Shown: positions 1 through 10,125 of the stretch, piece after piece
Position numbering within the stretch: the first letter of the stretch is position 1
Layout of the letters: every line of letters starts with the position of its first letter
DNA from: Craterostigma plantagineum
Taxonomy: Eukaryota > Streptophyta > Magnoliopsida > Lamiales > Linderniaceae
Assembly (NCBI GenBank): GCA_027422505.1
Contig: JAPQWV010000328.1
Coordinates: 124,001-188,000, forward strand
Length of the DNA: 64,000 nt
Direction: 5' to 3'
Program-made: the position numbers and the translations under genes
The notes under the pieces: generated by a model
The model's database searches: none
Seen by the model: the letters and a program-made list of their open reading frames with translations, nothing else
What the model was told of the DNA's origin: nothing

Positions 1-748
1 CCCGATGAGTCCTCCAATTTACGAAAGTCTATAACCCGCCTAACTACTTTTACGACCCAAGAATCATCCCCCGATTCGTGAACTATCCCAACCTGTGAGA
101 CTAAGGTTCTACACTTTATAAGAAAAATCCTATTTCCACTCGTAACACTCAAAACCTAAGCATTCAAACCCCCAAATCTTCAATACTTCACTTATAATTC
201 TCTAATTCCAGTCCTAAGCCTATGAACATGTTCACACCTATTAAAGATATGGGGTTTGGGACGAAAACACATAATACCCAACAATTAACACCAACAAATA
301 CAAGGTTAGACACCTAGTAAACAACACCATGGTCGAAATCTCACTAACCACGAACAAACTCTATTTTCTGGAAATTCTCTTCACCTTTCAATGCCCCGCA
401 CATGAATACCCTAAGCACACAAGCATGGATATTCACTCCAAACTCATATGTTAGGTTTAACGAAACACATAACCTCAAATAATAATTACGAAAGTCACCT
501 AGTACCAAGAAATCCATCATTTCCAACTTGGAGTATTAGCACCCAAGTTTCGAACATTTTCAAGAAATATTTAAATGTTGTCGGCGCGATACTTCACTTC
601 CTCAATTTCATTTTGATGGTTTGATGGTGGTGAGCTTGCCTAAATTTCCTTTAGCTCGACTTCGTCTTCTTCGTTTCTTGTTTGTTCGGTTTTTTCTTCT
701 TCTTTTGTTCTCTCTCGCGTTTCTATCTTTGACCCATAATAATTGTTT

Positions 749-1409
749 GGGTAAAATGCGTATAACCCCCCCCCCCCCCCCCCCCCGTGGTTGTGCGGAA
801 ATGCACATAAACCTCTGTGGTTTTTTTATTGCACGACAGTCCCTCGTGGTTTAACTAATGCTGCACCGTACCCCCGAACAACAGTTTTTTGCCCGAAAAT
901 TGGATTACACGCGCTCTTACTGCATCTGGGTTCAGCTTGGAACATATTTACTGTTAAATAACCAGAATAACCCCAACTATTCACCTTCTTTTCAAATGAG
1001 AACCCTCGGACATTAGTTTTCGCCCGAAATTGGATTACATGCGCTCTTGCACGCGCTCAAATGACCATATTGTTCAATGTTAAATGACCAGAATAAGCCC
1101 AACTATTCACCTTCATTTCAAATGATAACCCCCTGGGTAACATTTTTTATTCTGGATAGGGCCGATGGTTATCATTTGAAAAGAATGTGAATATTTAAGG
1201 TTATTCTAGTCATTTAACAGTAAATAATATGTTCCAAGCTTAACCCACCTGCAGTAAGAGCGCGTGTAATCCAATTTGGACGAGAACTGCTGCCCGGGGG
1301 GTACGGTGCAAAATTAGTTAAACCACAAGAGAGTACCGTGCAATTAAAAAACCACAGGGATTTATGTGCATTTTCGCGAAACCACGAGGGGGCTATACGC
1401 ATTTTACCC
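749..1409. mobile_element. MULE-type MITE with long terminal inverted repeats
   Basis: The ends are GGGTAAAATGCGTATA at 749 and its reverse complement (TATACGCATTTTACCC, with one mismatch) ending at 1409. The inverted arms extend roughly 250 bases on each side (749-about 1005 and about 1155-1409). Nine-base flanks taattgttt (740-748) and taattattt (1410-1418) agree at 8 of 9 positions, the target-duplication size of Mutator-like elements. There is no transposase frame, so it is non-autonomous. The left arm carries a 21-base run of C (766-786) where the right arm has only five or six G. A stretch of the left arm is also duplicated in tandem (about 890-1005 and 1016-1135). Confidence 0.85.
890..1135. 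repeat. Tandem duplication inside the MITE
   Basis: Two similar blocks follow each other, about 890-1005 and 1016-1135. Both contain TTGGATTACA, GCGCTCTT, a TTAAAT(A/G)ACCAGAATAA stretch and a CCAACTATTCACCTTC stretch. The right arm of the MITE holds only one inverted copy, so the duplication arose within the left arm. Confidence 0.75.
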
Positions 1410-1890
1410 TAATTATTTTTGTACTAAGTGGCAGGGAGGAGTATGGTGCTCACGTCTTCTAGTGATTAATAGAAGTCATATTTATCTTTTAATTCATTTG
1501 GGCCAAATTTCCAATTCATTTGGGCCTTGGAAACCTTTTATAACAAATTTCCACTAACTTTGACAAGTTTAGTTTAAGTAATATATTATTTTGGATCAAA
1601 CCTATAAATCAACTTGGACTTTTTAAATTACTTGGTTGGCCTCAAATATTTGTTGGATTCTCATTAATTTGGTTTAATTTGCTTGGGTAATATATCACTT
1701 TGGGTCATCATTAGAATTCGACTTGGGCCCTTATTTAATTGGATTATTTATCTAGCTTATCAATAACCTTTTCATTGGGCCGAATTTCTTCGGGTGGATT
1801 ATGGGTCGTTTGAATATTAATTATCTTAATTCGAAGGCTTACAATATTATTTATATTATAATCCCGTATTTAGAATTTACCGGTATTACA

Positions 1891-2381
1891 CTCTCGATAG
1901 TAGTGAGGCGGCACATACCTTTTACGCATTATAGCCTTCATTTCCTCCCATGTCTCGACCGCACGCTCACCAGCTCGCCTCCTCGTCGTCGACAATTGGT
2001 CCCACCAACAAACGCATAGTCATTAAATTCAGCCGCGGCTAAGATTACCTTTCTGCGCTCCGTATAGTTGTGGAACGTTGGGATCTTCTATTTTATGCCT
2101 CCACTGTCATCACGATCACGTTCGGACTGCCTTCTTTGTCGTTGATCTTCTTCGTCAAATTCATCGTTAGCTAATAAGTGAGTTTCCTCTCTGTAGTCGC
2201 GTGCTCGACGAGATCCACTGCGATTATGTTGTGCGGCCGCCTCGACTTGATATATCCGCTCGTTTATCGCCTCAAGTTGTTGATACATCATTCGCTGCAT
2301 CTGGGCGGTTAATGCTTCCACGAATAATCGATTACTTGGATTGACGATTTCGTTATTGTCAAATTTGGGACCGCCTGACAT
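1891..2381 (-). pseudogene. Ty3/gypsy gag fragment, broken
   Basis: A 97-codon frame starts at 2381 (MSGGPKFDNNEIV) and ends in TAG at 2088. Just beyond the stop the same strand encodes FHNYTERRK, FNDYAFVWWDQL, TWEEMKAIM and RYVPPHYYRE, the conserved central part of a chromovirus-type Gag capsid domain. The sequence just after the stop codes for K-I-P-T-F directly joined to HNYTE, so several dozen residues normally present between these motifs are missing. The gene stops at 1890, where the Tekay-like LTR begins. Role when intact: capsid protein of the retrotransposon particle. It lies downstream of the PBS and LTR of the same element, as expected. Zinc knuckle and pol are absent from the window. 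Confidence 0.8.
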
Positions 2382-2931
2382 AGTGCCTGCAAAGATTTTT
2401 TTATTATATATTTATTTTCTTCTCTTTTTTTCTCACTTTAATTTTTCTTCTTTTTTTTTAATTTTTTCTTCTATTTTTTCTTTTTTCTCTTTTTTTCCTT
2501 TTTTTCTCACTCGAACTTGAAAATATGTTCATTCGGTAGACCTGTCCTCTTGATTGAATTCGTCCACTCGTACTTGGCAACACGTTGAAGAAAAATATAC
2601 CTCATCAGTCGAAACGACTTATAATATGCGTTGTAGCCCCTAAGAAATCCAAATAATAATAATACGAATATGTTCTCACAGATTTTTTTCTACAATTACT
2701 CCCCTCTTTTCTTGCAGATTTTTTTTTTGCAGATTTTCTTTTCGCAAATTTCTTTTACTTTTTAGATTTTTTTTTGCAGATTATTTTTTCGCAGAATTTT
2801 TTTTTCTTGAACAAGAAGGAAAATAAAATATAAAGAACGAACGAAATCTCCGATACGCAAAAGGTAGGTTGATGTGTTGCGCCTTCTTAATTTCCTCGAG
2901 CGAACTTAGCAAACGAACCAAATGTGGAATA
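2382..2931 (-). other. Untranslated leader of the gypsy element
   Basis: This is the stretch between primer-binding site and gag. On the plus strand it is extremely T-rich, with repeated GCAGATTTTTTT-like units around 2690-2800 (A-rich on the element's sense strand). Short frames here are not supported as genes. Confidence 0.6.
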
Positions 2932-2943
2932 GCTTTGATACCA
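2932..2943 (-). promoter_or_regulatory. Primer-binding site, initiator-Met tRNA type
   Basis: The minus strand reads TGGTATCAAAGC, one mismatch from the plant initiator-tRNA complement TGGTATCAGAGC. One base separates it from the LTR end at 2945. It fixes the orientation of this element as minus. Confidence 0.85.
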
Positions 2944-3192
2944 CTGGATACCTGAGGAATCCCGATAGCGTCGATCGCCACGTAGAGAACACTTGATGGA
3001 TTGAAAGACGCCACGAACGGATGTATAAAGCCGTACGGTAAGTCTCAGAGCTTTTCTCAAAATGCACTGGTTTTGCAAGAGATAGACAATGTTAGAATGT
3101 CGAACGAAAGAGTAACAAAGACTCGAAGAGATTCAATAATGAAACGCAAAAATATATATATCAAAGTTGGTTCACTCTAATGAGAAACAAGA

Positions 3193-3203
3193 CCTATTTA
3201 TAC
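3193..3203 (-). promoter_or_regulatory. LTR TATA box
   Basis: The minus strand reads GTATAAATAGG, a strong plant TATA box, about 690 bases from the LTR start, so U3 is long and transcription should begin near 3165. Confidence 0.6.
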
Positions 3204-3704
3204 TCGTAGGCTACGGCTAAATATAGAAATAGAATAACAAACTAATAGATATTTAAGCGAAAATCTAGGAGAATCTTACGAAGTAAAAATATCTAATTAG
3301 TTTGAATATAAAATCTTGCAAATCTCGTTCAGATCTGCTCCAAGGATAAAAATTGCATTTTGGTGCTTTCCGTAATTGCACTTTAGTCCCTGAACTTTCC
3401 AAATTTGTCATTTCTGCCCGATCAAGTTCTTGTAAATTATATTCTTACCTTCTTTATTCTGAGATGCTATGAACATGATCTTCTCTTCTTCAAGAACCTT
3501 TAATATGAGTGCGTTAAGTTTTTCTTTGGGTTTCTTTGCTCGAAATCTTGTTACGAGCTCCATCGGTATCTAAATCTTCAACTTAGCTTGCTCGTGATTG
3601 GGCTCGTTCACATCAAGTCGGTTGAGATATATTTGGGCTCGAGATTTGTTCATCTCTTACATATATGGCTAGTTTAGTAGAGGGTATCGATTTATTTTGG
3701 GAAT

Positions 3705-3790
3705 TTTGAGGGCCGGAGTCTTTGAATCTCGGATTGTGAGGGCCGATGTCTGACACTCGGATTGTGAGGGCCGGAGTTTCCATCTCTTGG
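3705..3790. repeat. Short tandem repeat within the LTR
   Basis: Three imperfect units of about 28-30 bases begin TGAGGGCCG at roughly 3707, 3737 and 3765. The first two end in CTCGGATTG. Confidence 0.7.
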
Positions 3791-3891
3791 GTAAGCTGGT
3801 AGGTCGTTTTATTTCTTTGTTCTTCGTTCTTCATCATTAATAAAATCATTTTAGTCCGAATTTGGGGTTCCCCCATTTTCAATCCCTAACA

Positions 3892-4375
3892 GCCACAAAA
3901 GTTATTGAACCAGTTGAGGCTGTTAAACATGGACAATTCTGATTTCTTATTGGTCCAAATATTTTTATATTTGGGTACCAGTGGCTGCATTTCATTTATC
4001 TATCTATCACATAGAGCATTGTTCTTGGGAGACATATTTGCATCATTTACTGACAATCAATAACTGTATGTAAGCGAGTGAGTTTTCATGTTTGCGGATT
4101 TTCTAATTTTCCTCTGACATGCTGGAGGAAGCTGTTAATCTTCTGTGCACCATGATAAATTTCTTCCCATTTCAGTCCAACGTCATTATGATAATGTAGC
4201 AAGTGGATAAATGGATGGATTGCTATGCTATTTATCATTTTACTGTTGAGAAGCATATGTATAAGAGAGGAAATGATTTCTGCAGGTTGAAGCTGCTATT
4301 GTTTCTGGGCTCATGTCTGGAAATTGTTGTGCTACTCTGAAGAAGGTGAGAGTTTTCAGAATTGAAGTGCTGTGT
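3892..4375 (+). pseudogene. Low-copy-looking DNA with an exon-like block (gene remnant?)
   Basis: This interval lacks retrotransposon features. At 4286-4345 an exactly 60-base block is preceded by TTTCTGCAG and followed by GTGAGAGT, good plant acceptor and donor contexts. It is open throughout and codes for VEAAIVSGLMSGN plus seven further residues. I do not recognise the protein with confidence; the pattern is reminiscent of the C-terminal part of FAD-dependent oxidoreductases, which is only a guess. The rest looks intronic, and 3892-3940 is possibly another broken exon. It is probably a fragment of a host gene stranded between transposons. Confidence 0.4.
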
Positions 4376-4462
4376 GATACGGTCCAGAAAGTAGGTGGGC
4401 TGAAAAATAGAAATTGGGATAGAAAATAGGCCCAAGAAGAAGGGCCCAATAAAATGGGTACA
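4376..4462 (+). mobile_element. Fragment of a Tat-like LTR
   Basis: The segment from ACGGTCCAG to the AAGAAGGGCCCA stretch matches the reverse complement of about 14810-14880 inside the Tat-like LTR. It then jumps (about 75 bases missing) to TGGGTACATTAATTAA, which matches near 14720-14735. So it is an internally deleted interior LTR fragment in the opposite orientation. Confidence 0.65.
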
Positions 4463-6424
4463 TTAATTAAACGAGATGTCGTGGAGCTCGGTGATGGGTA
4501 TTGTGTATGGGTTGATGAGGATGGAGGAAGTGGCTAAAGGGTCGGCGGGTGTGGGTTGTGGAGGTGTGGGGTTGGTTTGTGACGAAGGCCCTTCTGAGAC
4601 AGGTGCTTTCCCGGTATCTCTTCGGGATGTCTCAATGGCTTGTAGTACTCTCTCCATGATCTCGTCTTCCATTGACTGTATGGCGGCAAAGAGAGCGGCC
4701 TGAAACTGCTCGTTCGTCAGAAAGGGTGCGGACGCCTTCGTGGATGGACCAGGACGACTGATGTCGCCTGTTATCAACCCTTGAGTAGGCACCGACTCTG
4801 CGGGTTGGCTCACAGTCACTTGAGGTTGTGACTGTATGATACTTCCACCCAATCCTCGAGTCGAACCTTGAAGACTCGCCTCTATGAGTGTTATGCCAGG
4901 CTCAGGTTGCGCCTGCGAACCAGACACCACGAGAGTTGGTTGCGGCTCAAGATTGAGCGAAGAAGTGCCAGCAACACTTGTAGATGTGATCAGCGTAGTA
5001 TCTGGTGCGGTGGTGACGGCCGGGAAGAGGGACTCCAGCTGAATGCTAAGTCTCCTGGGAGTCCTCCTTATCAGGCTAATTTCCTCGTCAGACTATGTGT
5101 CAGACGGGGTGGCGGTGTGAGGAGTAAGGTCTCGATCGACGTTCTCCAATGCCTGATCCATCACCAGTGGAAGAGAGGTTTGCCCCAATTCGACCTCGGA
5201 CTGTGCTACTGTTTGAAGAACCTCCTCAACGGTTTCTTCGAGCATGTCGACATGTATGGGCACTTCCACTTGGTATTCATGTGCAGGAGCCTCGAGCGCC
5301 ATCTCGGTAGCCACGACATCTATCAAAGTATCTTCTACGTCGGGCATTGGTTCTTCGACCAAGGGAGACTCCTGTTGAAGCTCCTGAGCGACAACATCGA
5401 TCATCGTGTCGTCAGCAACGTTAAGTTGTTTTCGATCATCGATCATCGAACATCGATCATCGATCATCGTGTCGTCAGCATCCTGTCGACCAAGGGAGAC
5501 TCCTGTTGAAGCTCCTGACCAAGGGCTTACATGGTAATCTGCCGGGGGCCCTCTAATAATTAGCTCCGTTAAGTTGTTTTCCCGACAGAATCTCTGATAC
5601 TCAGCTCCCGCGTAGTCGGCAAGCCTGAGTAGGTTGAGCGGAATCGGCATCGATGGTTGGTCCAGGTCCGTGAGCCGTGGGTTGTGGAAGAACTTTAGCC
5701 TTGGCGGCGGATAGTTTCCACCGGGTGGCAGCTGGGGGATGTTCTCTGCATGTAACTCCATGAACTCCTTGATGATCACGTTGAACCATCGAGCATAGGG
5801 CACGTTCTTCGACCTTCGGTTCTCCTTCAGCCGGATCTGTTCAGCCAGATCATTCCACATCAGCTGTGCGAAGTCGTAGTTTCTCGCGAACGCGAGACCG
5901 TGAAAGATCCGCAGTATATTGTCGTTGCCCTTGTCGAATCCAGCGTGCTTGGGTGATAGACACTTGTTCACTATCCCGAACAATGTCTTCCAGGGGTGAG
6001 GGATACCGCTGCTCTGGACCTGAGCTAATTTTTTGAGTTGCGGTGGATATCCCATTAGCATGAAGTCGTGGACCATCTCTGCGTCCGACGTGAGCGGGTC
6101 GTAGTTGTCGCTTTGGGGCAAGTCCAATATCATGCCGAACTGGCTCTTGCTCATATGAATATGCCGCGTCCCGATTCGCGTCATGAAGGAGAATGTCCCA
6201 TTTGCTACAGCTCCTTGTATGCATCCCCAGAATTGCTGGAGATAGACCATCGGCACTGAGGCGGTGACCGCCAGCGCGTGCCAAATAGGGTGGCCTCTCA
6301 GGATAGATACGATGATCTCGTTCGGGCACCGAAATGTGCTCAGATCGAGCTGGAAGTTCGTATCCTGAACCTTCAAGTATAGATTGTGATCGTATATATG
6401 ATTGTATCGTGGGTAGCGATCCAT
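4463..6424 (-). pseudogene. Env-position ORF of SIRE-like copia, one internal amber codon
   Basis: A frame starts at ATG 6424 (MDRYPRYNHIYDHNLYL) and runs 443 codons to TAG at 5093-5095. The same frame then continues open for 209 further codons to 4463, so one amber codon interrupts about 652 residues. The first 300 residues look globular, with LDLSTFRCPNE, ILRGHPIWHA, VYLQQFWG and NKCLSPKHAGFD. I recall such motifs from an ORF lying 3' of pol in SIRE-type elements of asterids (memory, not a search). The remainder is acidic and low-complexity, rich in Pro, Ser and Gln. It lies downstream of the gag and pol remnants at 8135-12008 on the same strand, the position of the env-like gene of SIRE elements. 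No clear signal peptide or membrane segment is evident. Function is unknown. The 3' end is cut by the Tat LTR fragment. Confidence 0.65.
5340..5525. repeat. Segmental duplication inside the ORF
   Basis: Blocks containing ACCAAGGGAGACTCCTGTTG occur near 5357 and 5488. CATCGATCATCGTGTCGTCAG recurs between them along with repeated ATCGATC units. In protein this gives repeated ADDTMID and MIDDR motifs. The duplication keeps the frame. Confidence 0.7.
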
Positions 6425-8134
6425 CTGAAAAGCAATAAAGAGATATAAAAGTTCATTATTTCATAATTTTTTATTACAGTCGTAAAATGCATTTAATTTC
6501 ATCAAACTATAATATAGTATCAATTTATGACAAATTTGATGAATTTTGAATTGAAATCATATGATATGCATATAGGATACTCGATTTTGTTTAAAAAGAA
6601 TGTAATGGCATGATTGTAATTTCACTTAACGCGTGAGAAAGGGTTCGAAAATTTTCTAAGTGTTTAGTCGCGGGTAAGGTCACTGTTCATGCCGAGAAAT
6701 TTTTCACTCGATAAAATTGGATTTCAAATTGATTTCCGACGCATTGATTTCAATTGAAATGTTTCCGTGTAATTTTTCGATCCAGAAATTTTATTCGCTA
6801 ATGTTCGCTACAGTGTAAAAGACTTAGAGAAAAATTTTCTAAGTGTTGAAGTTGAAATCTCGACTGTAGTCGATCACGATCCAGAAAAATTCGTGTAAAT
6901 TTACGATCGAGAAATTATTTCTCAGGTAAATTTACTATCGAGAAATTTTCATCGATTGAATAAAATTTTTCGATTTGAAATTTGTCGAGCGGATGTGATT
7001 TTCGATTGTAAGTAAAAATTTTTTGCTGCGAGATATTTTTATCGAGAAATTATCCAACGAAAGACTAAGTCAATCGTCGAGAAATTTTTTTGATCAATTA
7101 AATCCTAAGCTGCGAATTTTACGATCGAAAAATTAAGTGTTGAAAAATTAATTTTTCGCTGCTAAATTTTTGCGACCAAATTGAAATTAAATCGAAAATT
7201 CTATTTTGCGATAGTAAGTTTTTCGCTCGATAAAATTTGCATCTTAATTATCTAATCAGTGCTTAAGTTTTTCGCTCACAAAATCCTAATTAGATTTCTC
7301 AATTGTAAGTAATTTTTCGGTCAAAATCTTCTATCTTAGCGACTAAATCAGAATTTTATCGATCGAAAACTAATTCAATACAAACAGTATCTCAATTAAA
7401 TCAGAATTCAATTTAAGACTGTTTGCGATCGAAAAGGTTCTTCGATGGCTTCACACATTCAAAGCCCAGTTTCATCTAGACTTAAATTTCAGTCGAAGAT
7501 TCAGATTTTCTGATGATACATTCTACCAGATTCACAGAGAATATCGAAACTATCTTAAGCGCAGGCATTAAACTCAGATAAAAATCAAAATCAAGCCTAA
7601 ATCACTATGAAATAGTTACGATTTTTCTCATTTTTGAATAACAGTCGAAAATCTAAGCTTAATCATGCGAAAAACTTCAGAATGTAGATGCTAATGAATG
7701 TAAATCACACGCAAATGTTAAAAGAATCTCATTTCTACCTTAGACAGACAGTTTGATGATCGAAAGATTTTTGAGAATTTTAGTCTGTCTGTGAAAGTTT
7801 TTTGCAAGAGAGATTTTTTGCGATTAGGGTTGCGTGAGAAAAAGTTTTTCGACTGACAAAAAGTGAACTTTTAATAACTCGCTGTAAATCAATGTTGAGT
7901 CTGCGATTTGACGTTTTGCGATTAAATGGATCATGCCCATTACTATTTGCGCTCGAGAAACTTTTGATTCGAAAATTGCTTCTCAATTCAAATTTTTCGA
8001 TCGCAAATTATCACGGCCAATCAAAATCGTTTCCAACACTATTTACGATCGGGAAACTTATGATCGTGAATTAAGTCTTCTATTTAGTTTCTCAATTCTG
8101 AGTACTTCTTAAAATTTTCAGATTGACCCCTATT
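6425..8134 (-). other. Non-coding AT-rich spacer dense in TTCG/CGAA motifs
   Basis: No supported gene. The stretch is AT-rich but full of short motifs such as TTTTTCGATCGAAAA, GAGAAATTTT and TTTTTCGCT on both strands. The same texture occurs in the leaders of the SIRE-like elements at 12010-13138 and 32875-34170. It sits where the rest of integrase, RT and RNase H should be, so it may be a misplaced leader copy left by recombination. Confidence 0.5.
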
Positions 8135-8977
8135 TCAAATATAATCACATAGTCTGTTTTTGAACTCAGTGCCGTTATCTGTTCGAATAACTTGAATAGT
8201 CTGTTGCAGCAGGTTTTGAGTTGTGTTCACAAAATTGATAATCAAGTCACCGGTCTCATCTTTGGTTCGGAGGAACTTAGTCCACGTGTAGCGAGAGTAG
8301 TCATCAACGATAACTAGCACATACTTGCGTCCATTGATACTCTGTGTTTGCATTGGTCCACAGAGGTCCACGTGGATTAATTCCAATGGGCGAGAAGTAG
8401 AAGCAATTTGCTTGACATGATGGGACGCTCGCTTCATTTTTCCTAACTGACATGCCGAACACTGATGCTCCCTTTGTAGTAGTATACTTGGAAGACCGTG
8501 AAGCAACTTTTTTGTGGAAAGACATTGGAGAGCTTTCATATTCAGATGAGACAGTCGTTGATGCCATAGGCTGTTTCTCTGTAAACCAATCTGAGAGATG
8601 AGGCATACAACTATCGAGGGCCGCATGGACATCATGTTAATCGTGTAAAGGTTGGATTTCCGAAATCCTTGAAGGAGTTCTATGTCCTGACTATCCAAAA
8701 TTCTGCACCGGTCAGCATGAAACACCACCTGGAATCCTTTGTCACAGAACTAGCCTATGCTGAACAAGTTATGGCGGAGGCCTTCGACGTACGAGACATA
8801 TTTTATTGTCAGATTCTCCAGAATGATATCTCTTAATCCAAGAATTGGAGCTGAGTCATTGTTTCCGAATCTGACTTTGCCGTTCGGTCGGTATTTGTAG
8901 TTGCTCAGCAGCTCCTGTTTACCAGTCATGTGCGTGGAGCAACCAGAGTCGAGGTACCACACATGATGGATCTGCAA
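8135..8977 (-). pseudogene. SIRE-like copia protease and N-terminal integrase, truncated
   Basis: On the minus strand from 8977 the frame carries the copia aspartic protease motif WYLDSGCSTHMTG. GAG-pre-integrase sequence follows (LWHQRLSHLNMKALQ, and a CSACQLGK stretch). The integrase core comes next, with its first Asp region (HVDLCGPM, VIVDDYSRYTW) and second Asp region (IRTDNGTEFKN). It ends soon after in a stop at 8135, before the catalytic Glu. One in-frame TAG (8750-8752) interrupts it where the related plus-strand copy at 37273-37683 has Gln (FSIGQFCEKGF). Everything downstream, RT and RNase H, is deleted. Role when intact: polyprotein processing and cDNA insertion. Confidence 0.85.
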
Positions 8978-8984
8978 AAATGAA

Positions 8985-9795
8985 TTAGAGAGCTTTAGGT
9001 ACCCACTTAAGCATGGGTCCTCTCAGATTAGCAGATTTAATTTTTGGTTCAGATATGATTCCTAAATTCTTATTCGGAGGAGTTTTAATAACCCATTCCA
9101 CTTTTGGAGAAGCGGGTTTGGGTTTTGCCTCTATAGGAGACTTGGCCTTTTTGGCTTTTGTCTTCCTAGGCGGAGATTTTGGAACCCCTTTTGGTTGAAC
9201 CTTGCAGGGAAGGTTAATTTCAGCACGTACAAATGCTTTGGAAGTTTTGACCGAGGAAAAGATCTTTTCTTTTGATAATCTCCTAAGGTGCTTGGGGGAC
9301 TCAATCTTTACGGGATATCTTAGGTGAGTACAGGCGTGTACAGCGCCATAAGCTTTATTTATGGCTGGATCTTGTTTCCTACAGGTCTTCCTTGCGGCAT
9401 TTGTTTCAGAATGATTAAGAGTAATTTTCGAGGTAGATCCTATTTCGAAATTTTCGCTTCTAAACGTGATCGGCTGAAGTGAACAAGTAGAAACAATTAT
9501 TTTGAACGTAGGAATGGCTCTTTTGTTATTACGAGTGTCTTTTAATTTAACAGAAGGAGTAACATTTTTAGAAACATGCAAATCCACTGGCTGCTTCTTT
9601 ATTTTAGAACTAGACACTCTCGCCTTCATTTTCAGTGCCGGCTGTGGACGTAGGTGAAATAGAATTAGTATTAGCACTTTTAATAGAATTATTAATGCTC
9701 TTTTGATCTTTCGAAGGCGATTTTCCAATTTTCACGCTTTTTAAAAAAGCGTGAGAGGTAGTTTGGGAGGGTGAGGAAGCCTTGAGATTTTCCAT
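8985..9795 (-). pseudogene. SIRE-like copia linker between Gag and protease
   Basis: Two overlapping minus-strand frames (8985-9728 and 9610-9795) encode a very basic, Lys, Pro and Ser-rich tract (for example PPRKTKAKKAKSP) without a recognised domain. It lies directly before the protease and corresponds to 36190-37270 of the plus-strand relative, with shared pieces such as HLRYPVKI, SPKHLRRLS and SKAFVRAE. It is likely the long disordered tail of the Gag-Pol precursor. Several frame changes make it non-functional. Confidence 0.6.
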
Positions 9796-10125
9796 CTCCT
9801 TATAGAATTTTTTCTTTTCAGCTTCGAAATTCTCTCTTTCTTTATCTAGTTTTGCCTGTGACTCCTCTATTTGTTTTATGATAGGGGGTTTGGAGAGAAT
9901 TTTGATAATTAACCTTTTTGACTTCCTCGTGGCGTTCTTCAGAGTCAGGAGGTAAAACTTGAACTAAAATCACTAACGGGTGTTAAGGATGGTTTCCTAT
10001 TTTTGTCCTTTTCATTTAGTCATTATAGTCAAAGGGGATCTCAGGCCCATGAGAGGCTTGTTTAATGGATGAATCGAACGCATTTTCATACGTTGATTCC
10101 GTAATATTTCTAAGAGAGGTTGCAG

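Larger units (their letters stand above)
1..1890 (-). mobile_element. Tekay-like gypsy LTR, 5' part, split by a MITE
   Basis: The right end (about 1840-1890) reads, on the minus strand, TGTAATACCGGTAAATTC and then an AATCCCGTA-type stretch. This closely matches the start of the two long LTRs that end at 54209 and 59077. I therefore read 1410-1890 plus 1-748 as an LTR of a minus-strand chromovirus-type element whose body lies left of the window. A MITE at 749-1409 interrupts it. The LTR abuts, and appears to have inserted into, the gag gene at 1891-2381. No open frame of interest lies in it. The other LTR and the target duplication are outside the window, so the family call rests on terminal similarity alone. 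Confidence 0.6.
2945..3891 (-). mobile_element. 5' LTR of a minus-strand gypsy element (947 bp)
   Basis: On the minus strand the LTR starts TGTTAGGGATTG at 3891 and ends GGTATCCA at 2945, with TG...CA termini, followed after one base by the PBS. A TATA box sits at 3193-3203. The matching 3' LTR is not in the window because the element is cut at 1890. The right flank begins GCCAC at 3892; its partner duplication cannot be seen. Confidence 0.85.

Noticed and set aside
621..854. Plus-strand frame with poly-proline
   Set aside because: It is produced by the 21-base C run inside the MITE and crosses the MITE boundary.
4868..5509. 213-codon plus-strand frame
   Set aside because: It is the shadow of the minus-strand env-position ORF; no recognisable motif.
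5850..6329. 159-codon minus-strand frame in another register
   Set aside because: It overlaps the longer frame with motif-like content; composition effect.
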